Positions 17,312 to 27,236 of a stretch of DNA of 64,000 nt are shown here, piece after piece (position 1 is the first letter of the stretch; every line of letters begins with the position of its first letter). The notes beneath the pieces were generated by a model. It had not been told where the DNA came from, made no database searches, and saw only the letters and a program-made list of their open reading frames with translations. The position numbers and the translations under genes were made by a program. This DNA is from Flavobacteriales bacterium (GTDB taxonomy: Bacteria > Bacteroidota > Bacteroidia > Flavobacteriales_F > PHOS-HE28), in NCBI GenBank assembly GCA_026129465.1, contig JAHCIA010000001.1, forward strand, positions 3,734,001 through 3,798,000. Reading direction: 5' to 3'.

Positions 17312-19306
17312 TCAACTCTCCAATTCGATCACCACCTCGGTACCGGCCGATCCGCCCTTGGGATCCTCAAGGTCATGGATGGTGTAAGAGCCACGCTGCT
17401 GCAACCGGTGGGTGAGGAGTTGCAGGCGCTCGTTGGTCAACTCGGTGCCCAGCGAGCGGTGTCCATTGGCCTTGATGCTTTTCCCATTGCGGCCCACACC
17501 ATTGTCGCGCACGGTACAGCGGAGTCCCTTGTCCGCGGCGCTGAATCGTACACTCAGCTGGCGCGGTCCTTCCTTCGCCGCGAGTCCGTGCCACAAGGCG
17601 TTCTCCACGAATGGTTGCACGAGCAGCGCCGGCAGTTCGGCTTCTTCATCCAGCAGTTCCTTGTCAGCATCCACTTCGAATTGGAGCCCTGGCATGCGCA
17701 ACGATTCGAGTTTCATGTACAGGCGCAGAAATGCCATCTCCTCCTCCACGCTGATGCGGTCGCTGACGGAATGCTCCAGCACCATGCGCATGAGTTTGCT
17801 CAGGCCCTGCAGGTAGGCCAGCGCCTCCACGTGGCGGCCTTCCTTCACCATGGCGATGGCGCTGTTCTGGCAGTTGTGGATGAAGTGCGGGTTGAGCTGG
17901 CTGCGCAGGACCTTCAATTCCAGCAGGTCGTTCATGTGCTGCACTTGGTCGCGCTGGGCTTGGAGCTCCTTGTTGAAACGCTCCACATCCTTGGTGTGTT
18001 TCCCGCGCAGGCGGTAGTTCCGGAAGAGCAGGGTGAGCAGGGCGATGAGCAGCAGGGATGCCCCGAAAGTGGCGATCCATCTTGCTTTGAGTCGCTCCTC
18101 GTTCAGGCGGCGCAGTTCGTTCTCGGTCTTCAGCAGTACGTTCTCCTGTTCGGCCTGTTCGGTCTCGAATTCGGCGCGCAGCCGCATCAGTTCGCGCTGG
18201 TTGGCCGCACCCTGCAGGCTGTCCTTCAGGGCCATGTGGCGTTGGTAGTGCGCCAGGGCCTCATCGCTGCGCCCGCGCTGAACAGCCAGGTCGCCCAGGC
18301 TCAGCTCCAACTCCATCATCAGGCCGGTGCTGCCGGTCCGTTGGGCCAGAGCCTGCGCTCCAGTGTAGCTGGCGGCGGCCTCATCATGGCGTTTCAAGCC
18401 CTTCTGCGCCTCACCCATTCGTTGGAGGATGTAGGCCTTGTCCGCGTCACTGTGCAGGCTGTCGTAATGTGCGAAGGCACGCTGGTAGTAGGGCAGGGCC
18501 TTGGCGGGGTCGCTTTCCAGGAAGAGGTCGCCGCTGTTCTCCTCCACCATGCCCGATCCGTATTGGTTGCCGGTCTCCCGGTAGAGCTTGGCGGCGCGGG
18601 CGTAATGCTCCTGGGCCTTGCGTGCATCGCCATCACTGCGCCAGGCGTTGCCGATCGCCACCAGACAGTTGCCCTGCTTGTTGCGGCGGCCCAGCCGTTG
18701 TTCGATGGCCAGTGAGCGTTCCAGTTGCGCCCTTGCCCGGCCGTACTCTTTCATCTTGTTGTAGGTGCTGCCGATGGAATAGAGGAGCACGGCCATGCTG
18801 GCGCTATCCGCTGCGAGGGTGGCTTGGTCGAGCGCCTCGTCGAAGTATTTCAGCGCACTGGTGCGGTCGCCCTGTTTGTCGGCCAGCCAGCCCAGGTTGC
18901 TGAGGGCGATGGAGGTGTAGGAGGGATTGCCGATGCTGCGAAAACCGGCCAGTGCCGCGTTGAGGTGGTCCTTTGCCTCGGCCGGTCTGCCCTGCTGGGT
19001 CTCCAGCCACCCCAGGTTGTTGTGTGCGTCGGCGATGGCCTTGGGGTGGCCGATGCACGTGGCCAGGGCCAGGGCCTGCTCTCCGCAGTGGCGTGCGCTG
19101 TCGGGTTCGGAGTTGATCAGGTTGAAGCAGAGGCGGGCGAGGGCATCGGCACGCAGGGTGTCGTTGGCGGCCGAAGCCAGTTCCGCTCGTATGGCCGGTA
19201 CCAGTGAGGCGTCCTGTGCATGCACACCGGCCGTTCGCAGGCTGGATATGGCGATAAAAGCCAGCCCATGGCAAGTGGGCCAGAAACAGCGGACGAACGA
19301 GGTCAT
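17312..19306 (-). CDS. TPR-containing LytS-type sensor histidine kinase
   Basis: The ATG at 19306 gives a 664-residue protein with a signal peptide (about 1-30, ending VHAQD); longer in-frame starts add an unlikely leader. About six tetratricopeptide repeats fill residues 90-350 (NNLGWLETQQGRPAEA, SNLGWLADKQGDRTSA, YSIGSTYNKMKEYGRA), predicted to be periplasmic. A coiled coil (about 365-408), one transmembrane helix (about 410-430) and a His_kinase domain of the LytS/YehU kind follow. The phospho-accepting histidine is His474 in QLNPHF, the N-box is PFVENALWHG (about 565-574) and the G-box is DNGVGRNG (about 601-608). It pairs with the LytTR regulator immediately downstream. TPR-LytS kinases are common in Bacteroidota; the signal sensed is not known. 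Confidence 0.92.
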   Translation of the reverse strand: MTSFVRCFWPTCHGLAFIAISSLRTAGVHAQDASLVPAIRAELASAANDTLRADALARLCFNLINSEPDSARHCGEQALALATCIGHPKAIADAHNNLGWLETQQGRPAEAKDHLNAALAGFRSIGNPSYTSIALSNLGWLADKQGDRTSALKYFDEALDQATLAADSASMAVLLYSIGSTYNKMKEYGRARAQLERSLAIEQRLGRRNKQGNCLVAIGNAWRSDGDARKAQEHYARAAKLYRETGNQYGSGMVEENSGDLFLESDPAKALPYYQRAFAHYDSLHSDADKAYILQRMGEAQKGLKRHDEAAASYTGAQALAQRTGSTGLMMELELSLGDLAVQRGRSDEALAHYQRHMALKDSLQGAANQRELMRLRAEFETEQAEQENVLLKTENELRRLNEERLKARWIATFGASLLLIALLTLLFRNYRLRGKHTKDVERFNKELQAQRDQVQHMNDLLELKVLRSQLNPHFIHNCQNSAIAMVKEGRHVEALAYLQGLSKLMRMVLEHSVSDRISVEEEMAFLRLYMKLESLRMPGLQFEVDADKELLDEEAELPALLVQPFVENALWHGLAAKEGPRQLSVRFSAADKGLRCTVRDNGVGRNGKSIKANGHRSLGTELTNERLQLLTHRLQQRGSYTIHDLEDPKGGSAGTEVVIELES

Positions 19307-19322
19307 GCGATCGGCAGGTGTG

Positions 19323-19330
19323 GAAATGTA
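19323..19330 (-). promoter_or_regulatory. Possible -7 box of the kinase-regulator operon
   Basis: TACATTTC on the minus strand, one mismatch from TAnnTTTG, 16 bp before the kinase ATG. No clear -33 element is seen. The 125-bp gap holds divergent promoters for the kinase and the M36 protease. Confidence 0.3.
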
Positions 19331-19431
19331 GCCACTGGATCGATCAACCACCGCAGGATAAGCAGGAGTGCGATGGACGATCGCAGGCAAATGATCTTGG
19401 AAGCGACGTAGACGATCAACACCTCCCGCAC

Positions 19432-22400
19432 ATGCGCCTGCCATCCCTCCTTCCGATCATGCTCTCCGTCGCCACGCTCCATGCCCAGGACCGTCCCGAT
19501 CCGCGCGCTTTGATCACCTTGGTGCAGGGTGATCTGGTGAAGGCGGGTTTCACGGAGCAGGACCTGGCCGATGTGGTGGTGACAGACCATTATACAACGG
19601 CGCACACCGGGGTGCAGCACACCTGGCTGCGCCAACGTTGGCAGGGCATCGAGGTGTGGAACGGTGAGATCGCCGTGCACCGCATGGCCGACGGTTCCCT
19701 GCTGAAGCTGAACGTGGGCGCTTTTCCACGGATCACCGGCAGGGTGAACTCCATCAGCCCCGCGATCGGTGCGGACGCTGCACTGGCACAGGCGCTCGGC
19801 AAGGAGGGCCTGCCCATGCCGCGGTTGCTGAGCACTGAGCCCGGGCACAAGCGTGTGTATGATGGCGCGGACTTCGGCGAAATGCCGGTGACCGTCCAGT
19901 TGGCACTATGGCCGGTGGATACCCTGCTGCGCCTGGTCTGGTCAGTGGATTTCCTGATGCCCAGCGGTGAGCACTGGTGGGACCTGAAGATCGATGCCCT
20001 TACCGGGCAGGAACTCGATCGGGTGGACCGGGTGATCCATTGCAGCTTCGGCGAGGGGCGGACGCATGCCCATGGTTCATGCCCCGCGCACATGCATGAG
20101 GTTCCCGAAGAGAACGCCGCATTCATGTCCGCTCCCAACACTTATCGGGTCTTCGCACCGCCACTGGTAAGTCCGAGCGAGGGTCCGCGCTCCGTCGTGA
20201 CCTCACCTTGGCTGGATGGCGGCATCGCTTCGCCGTTCGGCTGGCACGACACCAATGGTGCCCCTGGTGCGGAGTACACCATCACCCGAGGCAACAATGT
20301 GCATGCCTATGAGGATATCGATGGCGCGAATGCCACCCCGGGCTTCAGTCCGGATGGAGGCCCGACTTTGGAGTTCGACTTCCCGATGAACCTGGCGGGG
20401 CACCCGCACAACTATCAAAGCGCGGCCATCACCAACCTGTTCTTCTGGTGCAACTACATGCACGATGTGCTGTACGCCTATGGATTCGATGAGGGGAGCG
20501 GGAATTTCCAACAGAACAACTATGGCCGCGGAGGCATGGAGGGGGATCTCATCCGGGCCGAAGCAATGGACGGGAGTGGAATGAACAACGCCAATATCCA
20601 AGTACCATCGGATGGTTTGCCGCCGCGCATGCAGATGTTCCTATGGAACTACGCCAGTCCGGTCCGCACCAGCGACCTGGAGAATGGCGTGATCGGCCAT
20701 GAGTATGCACATGGCCTGAGTCAGCGGCTGGTGGGTGGCCCGGGTAGCGTGACCTGCCTGGGCAATAACGAACAGATGGGCGAAGGGTGGAGCGATTACA
20801 TCGGTCTGATGATGACCATGAAAGCATCGGACACCCGGAGCATGCCGCGTGGGGTGGGCAACTATTTGAGGGGCCAGCCACCTGGACCGGGTGGCATCCG
20901 TCCTGCACCTTACAGTACCGACTTCGCGGTGAACAACTACACCTATGCATTGACGAACCTGTACGGTGGACTATCGGCGCCGCACGGCATTGGCTTCGTG
21001 TGGTGCACCATGCTGTGGGAGATGACCTGGGATTTGATCGACCTCTACGGTTTCTCCCCCGACCTGTACAATGGCAATGGGGGCAACAACCGGGCACTGC
21101 GCCTGGTGATCGATGGCATGAAGCTCACACCTTGCAAGCCGGGCTTCGTGGACGCGCGTGATGCGATCCTGGCCGCCGACATGGCCGCCTATGGGGGGGC
21201 ACACCAGGACCTGATCCGAGCCGCCTTCGCGCGCCGAGGGCTGGGATACTTCGCATCACAAGGCTCCAGCTCTTCGCGCGACGATCAAGTGGAGTCTTTC
21301 GAGACCGGCCCCTTGAACAACAATCTGGCGCTGGAGGCCATAGTGGCCCCGGCGAACAGCGTGACCCGATCCTGCGGACCATGGGTGGCGAAGCTGCGGG
21401 TGCGCAACACGGGTCTGCTGCCTCAAAGTGGATTCACAGTGCGTTACCAGGTGGACGATGGGCCGGTGTTCAGCCAGGTGGTGGGGCAGACCCTGACGCA
21501 CCTCGGCACCGTGGATGTGGAGTACCCCATGTCCCCGATCGAACTGGTCGAACCAGGTGGGTATGTGATACGCGCCTGGGTGGAAAGTGCCGGTGATGAA
21601 CTGCCAGCGGATGATGAACGGATCAAGGTGATAGAGCTTCGGACAGGGAGGCCGGTGCCCCATTACTTTTCTTGGGACTATTACTCGGCTGATAGGTGGC
21701 TTCCCATCGAGAGCGGCAGTCCTTGGTTTGTTGATAACGAGCCACATGGATGGACATGTTCCTCCCAGAAGGTCTTCCGGAGGACCCACACTCTGCCGGG
21801 AACTGATGGATACCAAAGTCCGCTCATTGGCGTACCTGACAATGAGGTCGCTTCATTCCAATACCGCAGGGCCTATGTCCCCTGGTTGTCCGATCCCAAC
21901 AGTGTGCACAGCTTGCGCATCACCATTTCCGAGGATTGCGGCCAGACCTGGGACGTGATCCAGGAACTGGAAGCACCGGCCATGGCCACCGCACCACCGA
22001 ATGCCTCCCGCAGCCTGACCTCTTGCGCTCAGTGGGTGAATGAGAGTGTTTCGCTGCAGGCATATGCGGGAAAGACGGTCCGTCTGCGGTTCGAGGCGAC
22101 CACCGGAGCTGTACCGGGGGGCAGGACGTTCATCGACGATCTGCGCGTACTAACTCCACCACCGGCTGTGGAGGTGGCCGTCAACGAGATCCTCTCCCCG
22201 GGTGGATCCCAGATGTTCTATTGCAGCACCACCTCGCAGCCCGTTTCCATGCGGATGTATAGCGGTGGCTTTCAACCGGCCACCGGGTTCCAGGTGGGAT
22301 ATCAAGTGAATGGTGGTCCATGGGTGATGGAGACCTTCGTGGGCACGATGATGCCAGGGACCCAGGGCGTCCATGTGTTCGCCACACCGGCCCAGTTCCC

Positions 22401-24678
22401 GGGTCCTGGTTTCAATACGATCGAGGTCAAGGCCTTCATCACCGACCAGAACCCCGCCAACAATTCGCTGAACCGTGTCTTCGACCTGGTGGCGGTGAAC
22501 ACCTTCGACACGCCGCCCTGGCCCGAACCGGCGTTCCTTGTGACCAGTGAGGATGGCGTTGTTGCTCCGATCGAATGGAACCTGCAGAACTTCGATGAGG
22601 ACCGCACTTGGGAGAACGTGCAGGTGAACACCGGTCACAACTGTTCCACTTCACGCGCCCTGCGGGTTGACCACTTTGGCTACAACGCCTTCGGGAACGA
22701 GGATCGGCTGGTGAGCCCCATCTACCGCCTGAATGCGAACCACCGGGCCACCCTGCGTTTTGCCCATGCCTATGCGCCCCATACCGATCCGGCACGCGCC
22801 GATGGTTTTCGGGTGGATGTGAGCGCCGACTGCGGTTCCAATTGGACCACCGTGTTCTTCCAGGAGGGTGCGGAGTTGGGCACCACCTTCGCCACCAATG
22901 TCCCATGGGAACCCACCAATTGTGCGTCCTGGCGGAACACCATGCTCTCCTTGGAGGCATTCGACGGCCAGGAGATCATGTTGCGCTTCGTGGCCATCAA
23001 TGGTGGGGGCAACCGCTTCTTCCTGGATGACATGCGCTTGGACCAATTGCCTTACGTGAATGCCCAACTGCAGGAGATCCTGAACCCACCACCGGGCAAT
23101 GTGGTCGAATGCGACGGCTCCGGGTTGCCGGTGGCTGTCGTGGTGGGCAATGGTGGTGCCATGCCGTTGGGGGATATTCCGGTGCGCTACCGCGTGGACA
23201 ATGGTCCTTGGGTCAATGGTGTGGCGCAGGGTCCACACGCACCGTCCTCGGCCGTGGGCTACATCTTCTCCACGCCGCTACTGGGGCTGTCTCCCGGGCA
23301 GCATACCGTGCGGGTGGAGGTGCTCTATCCAGGGGACCAACGCCCGGTGGATGATATTGGCGAGGTCACCTTCGACCTGCAGGTCAACCAGATACTGCCT
23401 ACGCCTTTCTTCGAGGGCTTGGCTTCCGGCGTGGCGGTACCACCGGGATGGGAACTGGGCAACCAGGACCAGGGCAGTACCTGGTACGCGGCCTCCCTGC
23501 CGACCGGTTCGCCCGGTACAGGCTGCCTTTCCACCTGGGCCTGGGGCAGAGACCACTACAACGACCAAGGCTTCGGCTTCGATCACATCATTACACCCTT
23601 CATCGACCTCTCCTCCCTGCACGGTACCCGATTGAAGTTCGACCACGCCTATGCGAAGCATGTGGCGGGGGGCAACTTGGATGGTCTGCGGATAGAGATC
23701 CGGAACAGTTGCCAGGCGGGCTGGACCACGGTTTTCGTGCGCACCGGCAGCGCCCTGATCACCGCGCCGAACTACAGTGGAGCAAGTTGGCAACCCGCCA
23801 CCTGTGAGCAATGGGAGCACCACAACATCTCCCTCAGTGCTTATGACGGACAGACGATCCAGCTCCGGATCTCCTCACAGAACAACTATGGTGGCCAGCT
23901 CTATGTGGACAACCTGCGCCTGATGAACGAGGAAGTGCTGGTGAGTGTGAAGCTCTTTCTGGAAGGCCCTTACAACAGCGGCACCCAGACCATGTTCGAC
24001 GACCTGCGCGCAGGGGGGCTGGTGCCACTCATAGAGCCTTATTCGGCCCTGGGTTTCCAGCGGGTGGCCGATCCAGGCGCCACCTCGGTGCTGCCCGGCT
24101 TCCTGGGCAATGCGGGCAACAACTCCGTGGTGGATTGGGTGATGGTGGAACTGCGCAAGCTGAACGCGCCTTCACAGGTGGTGGCCACGCGCTGCGTGCT
24201 GGTGCAACGCGACGGGGACCTGATGCGCCCGGACAACGCAAGCACCACGTTGCGACTTCCTGGCGACCCCGGCAACTACCACATCGCCGTGCGGCACCGC
24301 AATCATTTGGGCGCCATGACGCAACAGCCGGTCTTTCTGAGTTCGGGCAATTCGGTGATGGTGGACTTCACCACGCTCTCGTTGCCGGTGTTCGGCACGG
24401 AGCCCATGCGGACGGTGGGCCCGCGGCGGGTGCTCTGGTCGGGAAACGTCACCAATGATGGGTCACTGAAATACACGGGGTTGAACAACGACCGCGATCC
24501 CATCCTGCAGGCCATTGGCGGCACCGTGCCCAGCAACACCTTCAACGGCTACCACCGGGCGGATGTGAACATGGACGGCCAGGTGAAATACACTGGTGTG
24601 GCCAATGACCGCGACCCCATCCTGCAGAACGTGGGTGGCAGTGTGCCCTCCAATACCCGTACGGAGCAGTTGCCGTAG
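19432..24678 (+). CDS. Secreted M36 family (fungalysin) zinc metalloprotease, multidomain
   Basis: The ATG at 19432 gives 1748 residues beginning with signal peptide MRLPSLLPIMLSVATLHAQ. An FTP-type propeptide region follows (about 25-200). The fungalysin catalytic domain has the zinc motif HEYAH at 423-427, in the family context GHEYAHGLSQRLVGG, and the third ligand Glu451 in GEGWSDY. The second half has three repeats of an adhesive-looking unit, each joining a CARDB-like domain to a jelly-roll 'choice-of-anchor' domain (SxxYRLNANHRATLRFAHAYA, WTTVFFQEGAE, FLDDMRLDQ). The C-terminus is not a classic T9SS PNP domain but two calcium-loop-like repeats containing KYTG..NDRDPIL. It should be extracellular and calcium/zinc dependent. 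It is transcribed divergently from the two-component system. Confidence 0.92.
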   Translation: MRLPSLLPIMLSVATLHAQDRPDPRALITLVQGDLVKAGFTEQDLADVVVTDHYTTAHTGVQHTWLRQRWQGIEVWNGEIAVHRMADGSLLKLNVGAFPRITGRVNSISPAIGADAALAQALGKEGLPMPRLLSTEPGHKRVYDGADFGEMPVTVQLALWPVDTLLRLVWSVDFLMPSGEHWWDLKIDALTGQELDRVDRVIHCSFGEGRTHAHGSCPAHMHEVPEENAAFMSAPNTYRVFAPPLVSPSEGPRSVVTSPWLDGGIASPFGWHDTNGAPGAEYTITRGNNVHAYEDIDGANATPGFSPDGGPTLEFDFPMNLAGHPHNYQSAAITNLFFWCNYMHDVLYAYGFDEGSGNFQQNNYGRGGMEGDLIRAEAMDGSGMNNANIQVPSDGLPPRMQMFLWNYASPVRTSDLENGVIGHEYAHGLSQRLVGGPGSVTCLGNNEQMGEGWSDYIGLMMTMKASDTRSMPRGVGNYLRGQPPGPGGIRPAPYSTDFAVNNYTYALTNLYGGLSAPHGIGFVWCTMLWEMTWDLIDLYGFSPDLYNGNGGNNRALRLVIDGMKLTPCKPGFVDARDAILAADMAAYGGAHQDLIRAAFARRGLGYFASQGSSSSRDDQVESFETGPLNNNLALEAIVAPANSVTRSCGPWVAKLRVRNTGLLPQSGFTVRYQVDDGPVFSQVVGQTLTHLGTVDVEYPMSPIELVEPGGYVIRAWVESAGDELPADDERIKVIELRTGRPVPHYFSWDYYSADRWLPIESGSPWFVDNEPHGWTCSSQKVFRRTHTLPGTDGYQSPLIGVPDNEVASFQYRRAYVPWLSDPNSVHSLRITISEDCGQTWDVIQELEAPAMATAPPNASRSLTSCAQWVNESVSLQAYAGKTVRLRFEATTGAVPGGRTFIDDLRVLTPPPAVEVAVNEILSPGGSQMFYCSTTSQPVSMRMYSGGFQPATGFQVGYQVNGGPWVMETFVGTMMPGTQGVHVFATPAQFPGPGFNTIEVKAFITDQNPANNSLNRVFDLVAVNTFDTPPWPEPAFLVTSEDGVVAPIEWNLQNFDEDRTWENVQVNTGHNCSTSRALRVDHFGYNAFGNEDRLVSPIYRLNANHRATLRFAHAYAPHTDPARADGFRVDVSADCGSNWTTVFFQEGAELGTTFATNVPWEPTNCASWRNTMLSLEAFDGQEIMLRFVAINGGGNRFFLDDMRLDQLPYVNAQLQEILNPPPGNVVECDGSGLPVAVVVGNGGAMPLGDIPVRYRVDNGPWVNGVAQGPHAPSSAVGYIFSTPLLGLSPGQHTVRVEVLYPGDQRPVDDIGEVTFDLQVNQILPTPFFEGLASGVAVPPGWELGNQDQGSTWYAASLPTGSPGTGCLSTWAWGRDHYNDQGFGFDHIITPFIDLSSLHGTRLKFDHAYAKHVAGGNLDGLRIEIRNSCQAGWTTVFVRTGSALITAPNYSGASWQPATCEQWEHHNISLSAYDGQTIQLRISSQNNYGGQLYVDNLRLMNEEVLVSVKLFLEGPYNSGTQTMFDDLRAGGLVPLIEPYSALGFQRVADPGATSVLPGFLGNAGNNSVVDWVMVELRKLNAPSQVVATRCVLVQRDGDLMRPDNASTTLRLPGDPGNYHIAVRHRNHLGAMTQQPVFLSSGNSVMVDFTTLSLPVFGTEPMRTVGPRRVLWSGNVTNDGSLKYTGLNNDRDPILQAIGGTVPSNTFNGYHRADVNMDGQVKYTGVANDRDPILQNVGGSVPSNTRTEQLP

Positions 24679-24686
24679 CGCCCCGC

Positions 24687-25178
24687 TCAGCTCTTCATGT
24701 TCTCGAACTGCAACGGCAGTTCGAAGTCCTTCTCACGGCACAGGGCCATCACGGCCTGCAGGTCGTCGATCTTCTTGCCTGTCACGCGGATCAAGTCGTC
24801 CATGATCTGGGGCTGCACCTTCAGGCCGCTGTCCTTGATGGCCTTCACGATCTTCTTGGCGGTCTCCCGCTCGATGCCCTGCTTCACCTTGACGATGCGG
24901 TAGAGCGTTTTGCCGCTGGGCACGGGCTCTTCGCTCAGGTCGTAGCTGCGTACGTCCACCTTCTGCTTGCCACTGCGCTCCAACAGGATGTCCAGCACAG
25001 CATCCAGTTTCAGGTGGTCCTCGGTGCTGATCCGGATGGTCAACGCCTTCTTGTCCAGTTCGATGGTGCTGTTGGTGCCGCGCAGGTCGTAGCGGGTATC
25101 TATCTCGCGCTTCACCACGTTGATGGCGTTGTCCAGCATCTGGAGGTCCACCTTGGAAAGGATGTCGACGGAAGGCAT
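24687..25178 (-). CDS. yajQ: YajQ family nucleotide-binding protein
   Basis: The ATG at 25178 gives 163 residues, the normal family length; the longer in-frame start adds 11 atypical residues. The start MPSVDILSKVDLQMLDNAIN and the segments FDIDTRYDLRGT-like (REIDTRYDLRGT), IELDKKALTI, YRIVKVKQGIERETAKKIVK and QIMDDLIRVTGKKIDDLQAVM are diagnostic of YajQ. Family members have two ferredoxin-like halves and bind nucleotides; some bind cyclic di-GMP and act as effectors. It is cytoplasmic, converges on the M36 gene with an 8-bp gap, and CATCTTTG lies 20 bp upstream as a possible -7 box. Confidence 0.95.
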   Translation of the reverse strand: MPSVDILSKVDLQMLDNAINVVKREIDTRYDLRGTNSTIELDKKALTIRISTEDHLKLDAVLDILLERSGKQKVDVRSYDLSEEPVPSGKTLYRIVKVKQGIERETAKKIVKAIKDSGLKVQPQIMDDLIRVTGKKIDDLQAVMALCREKDFELPLQFENMKS

Positions 25179-25252
25179 GGCAGGTAGGCGTTGGAGGCCA
25201 AAGATGGCCAATGCTGTTTGAAGGACGGGTCGAATGGCTGGGCCCCGAATGA

Positions 25253-25279
25253 CGAGCGCGGCCCCGGGGGCCGCGCTCG
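25253..25279 (-). terminator. GC-rich hairpin after the PA-domain gene
   Basis: A perfect 12-bp stem with a 3-nt loop lies 22 bp beyond the stop of the gene at 25302-26975. There is no T-run after it on either strand, so it could stall or protect the transcript rather than be a classic intrinsic terminator. Confidence 0.45.
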
Positions 25280-25301
25280 CACGAAAGAGGATGAACAGGG
25301 C

Positions 25302-26975
25302 TTACTTGGTCACCACCACACGGAAGGTGCTGTACTTGCCGCTGTCGAAGTTCATCTGGAAGATGTACATGCCGTTGGTCATGCCGTTCACGTTCACCAG
25401 CAGGGTCTCGTCGCCGCCCACGCTCACGCGCTGCTCGCCCACCTTGTTGCCGGCCAGATCGAAGATCTGCAGGTTGGCCGCGCCGGTCTGGCCGGCCAGC
25501 GGGATGCGGATCCACTCGGTGGCGGGGTTGGGGAAGGGGGTCAGCTCCAGCTTGTCGCTTTCGGCGATGCCCACCACAGGCGTCATCTTGATGCCTACGG
25601 AGCTGTGGTCCAGATCGGTGAAGGAGATCCACTCGCCGTCATTGTAAGCGATGTAGATGGGCTCATCGTCCTGGGCCTGCATGTCCACATAGTTCAGCAC
25701 CTCGCCCGCGCCGATGAACACATCCGTGGCGGGGGTGAAGGAGCAGAACAGGTAGCGCTGGTTGTCCTCCATGCCGAAGGGCGTGGTGAAGGGTATGTAC
25801 ACCACCTGACTGCCGAGGTTCTCGGTGTAGAAGTAGTCGGCCACATCCACTTGGAAGATCTGGTCGACGGTGGCGTCGCTCCAGCCGCTCCAGTTGCCGT
25901 TCCACTCATAGATGCGCGCCTCCAGCAGGTCGCCTTCCACACTGGCACCACCGGCCTTGGAGGACGAGGTGTAGATACCTTCCACCTTGTACTGGCTGGC
26001 CTGTGGGTGGCGGAAGTAGGTGCAGAGCCCGAAGTTCGGGGCGTTCAGCACGGCACGGATGTGCGTGTCGGGCAGGGGAACCTTGTCCACCGGGTGGATG
26101 CGCGAGTAGGCCGCCAACTCCTCGGCGAGGAAATTGAAGCTGAAGCTGTTGTCGCTGGGGAAGTCATCCGGGTTGGCCGACTGGATGGTGTAGGTGGCCT
26201 CATACAGACCCTGGTAGCTGGCCTGGGTGAAGTCGGGCAGCGAGAAAAAGGCGCTCTCGTTGAAGCCCAGTGCGGCAGGGGCCGAGGTCTGGTCGTACAC
26301 GGTGTTGGCACCATTGGTGATCACACACTTCAACGTGATGCCACTCTGGGGCTGGGACCCGAAGTTGCGGATCGTGGCGCCCATGGTGGTGGTGAGGCCC
26401 TGCGAGAAGGGTCCCGGGCGGGCGCTGTAGCGGGTGATGCGCGAAGCATCCGATGACATGGACAGATTGTAGTCATACACCCCCAGCACACTGCCGATGA
26501 GCAGTTGCACATTGCCGGCGAGGATCTCGTCGTAGAGCAGCGCACCGCTCTCGCCACCGATCATCACCACGGGGATCGTCACGTCGCCACCGCTGGCGCC
26601 GGCACCCATGGCGATCACGCCGGGCGCGTTGTTGATGATCACCACGGCGATGGCACCGGCGTTCTGGGCATTCAGGGCCTTGATGCCGAACTCACAAGCG
26701 CCGCGGTATACCATGGCGATCTTGCCGGCGATCTCCGCACCGTTCACCAGGGCATTGCAGCCCAAGCTGTCGCCTGCGGTACCATCGTTCACAAAGGCGG
26801 CCATGCCGATCACCTGGTTGGCGGGATCGTTCAGGTCGGGCGTCTGGCCCCAGGCAGGCCAGGTGAATTCCAACGCACCCTCCAGGGCGGGCGGTTGCAA
26901 CACGTAAGTGGTCACCTGCGCATGGGCGATCAAGGCGCCAATGGCAAGCACAGAAGCGAGTAAGGACTTCTTCAT
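25302..26975 (-). CDS. PA domain-containing T9SS type A sorting domain protein
   Basis: The ATG at 26975 gives 557 residues with signal peptide MKKSLLASVLAIGALIAHAQ. A protease-associated (PA) domain spans about 50-165 (VNGAEIAGKIAMVYRGACEFGIKALNAQNAGAIAVVIIN, here split by function: the G..AL..RG.C.F..K..NA..AGA..... pattern). A long strand-rich central part follows, and a C-terminal T9SS sorting domain (PFPNPATEWIRIPL, LQIFDLAGNKVGEQ, GMYIFQMNF, FRVVVTK). No protease catalytic residues are seen; PA domains in this setting usually occur beside proteases or in surface proteins as protein-binding modules. It has the best-looking promoter in this part of the window and may be well expressed. 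Confidence 0.9.
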   Translation of the reverse strand: MKKSLLASVLAIGALIAHAQVTTYVLQPPALEGALEFTWPAWGQTPDLNDPANQVIGMAAFVNDGTAGDSLGCNALVNGAEIAGKIAMVYRGACEFGIKALNAQNAGAIAVVIINNAPGVIAMGAGASGGDVTIPVVMIGGESGALLYDEILAGNVQLLIGSVLGVYDYNLSMSSDASRITRYSARPGPFSQGLTTTMGATIRNFGSQPQSGITLKCVITNGANTVYDQTSAPAALGFNESAFFSLPDFTQASYQGLYEATYTIQSANPDDFPSDNSFSFNFLAEELAAYSRIHPVDKVPLPDTHIRAVLNAPNFGLCTYFRHPQASQYKVEGIYTSSSKAGGASVEGDLLEARIYEWNGNWSGWSDATVDQIFQVDVADYFYTENLGSQVVYIPFTTPFGMEDNQRYLFCSFTPATDVFIGAGEVLNYVDMQAQDDEPIYIAYNDGEWISFTDLDHSSVGIKMTPVVGIAESDKLELTPFPNPATEWIRIPLAGQTGAANLQIFDLAGNKVGEQRVSVGGDETLLVNVNGMTNGMYIFQMNFDSGKYSTFRVVVTK

Positions 26976-27046
26976 GGGTATGGGGTTTGGGGTTTCGTTC
27001 AATGAGCTTGTGATCCATGGTCATCCATAGCTCAGGGATGACGTCA

Positions 27047-27078
27047 CAATGTTAACGCTTGGTCACCATGTTTTCAAA
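27047..27078 (-). promoter_or_regulatory. Bacteroidota-type promoter of the PA-domain gene
   Basis: On the minus strand TTTG (27075-27078), a 20-bp spacer and TAACATTG (27047-27054) match the -33/-7 consensus TTTG-N19-21-TAnnTTTG with one mismatch. The predicted 5' leader is about 65-70 nt. The surrounding gap 26976-27236 is AT-richer than the coding sequence and holds no gene that I can support. Confidence 0.5.
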
Positions 27079-27236
27079 GATCCGTTCGAACACAATGTCG
27101 CACCCTTGATCCCGCCAACCATGTGGGATCGAGGTTCTCGGCGAAGCTTGTTCGCATTCCGTCGCTCAAGAACATGCTACCGTCGATCCAACGGGGACCA
27201 GATGCTCATGTTCCTGAGGCGCATCGTCACCGCTGG

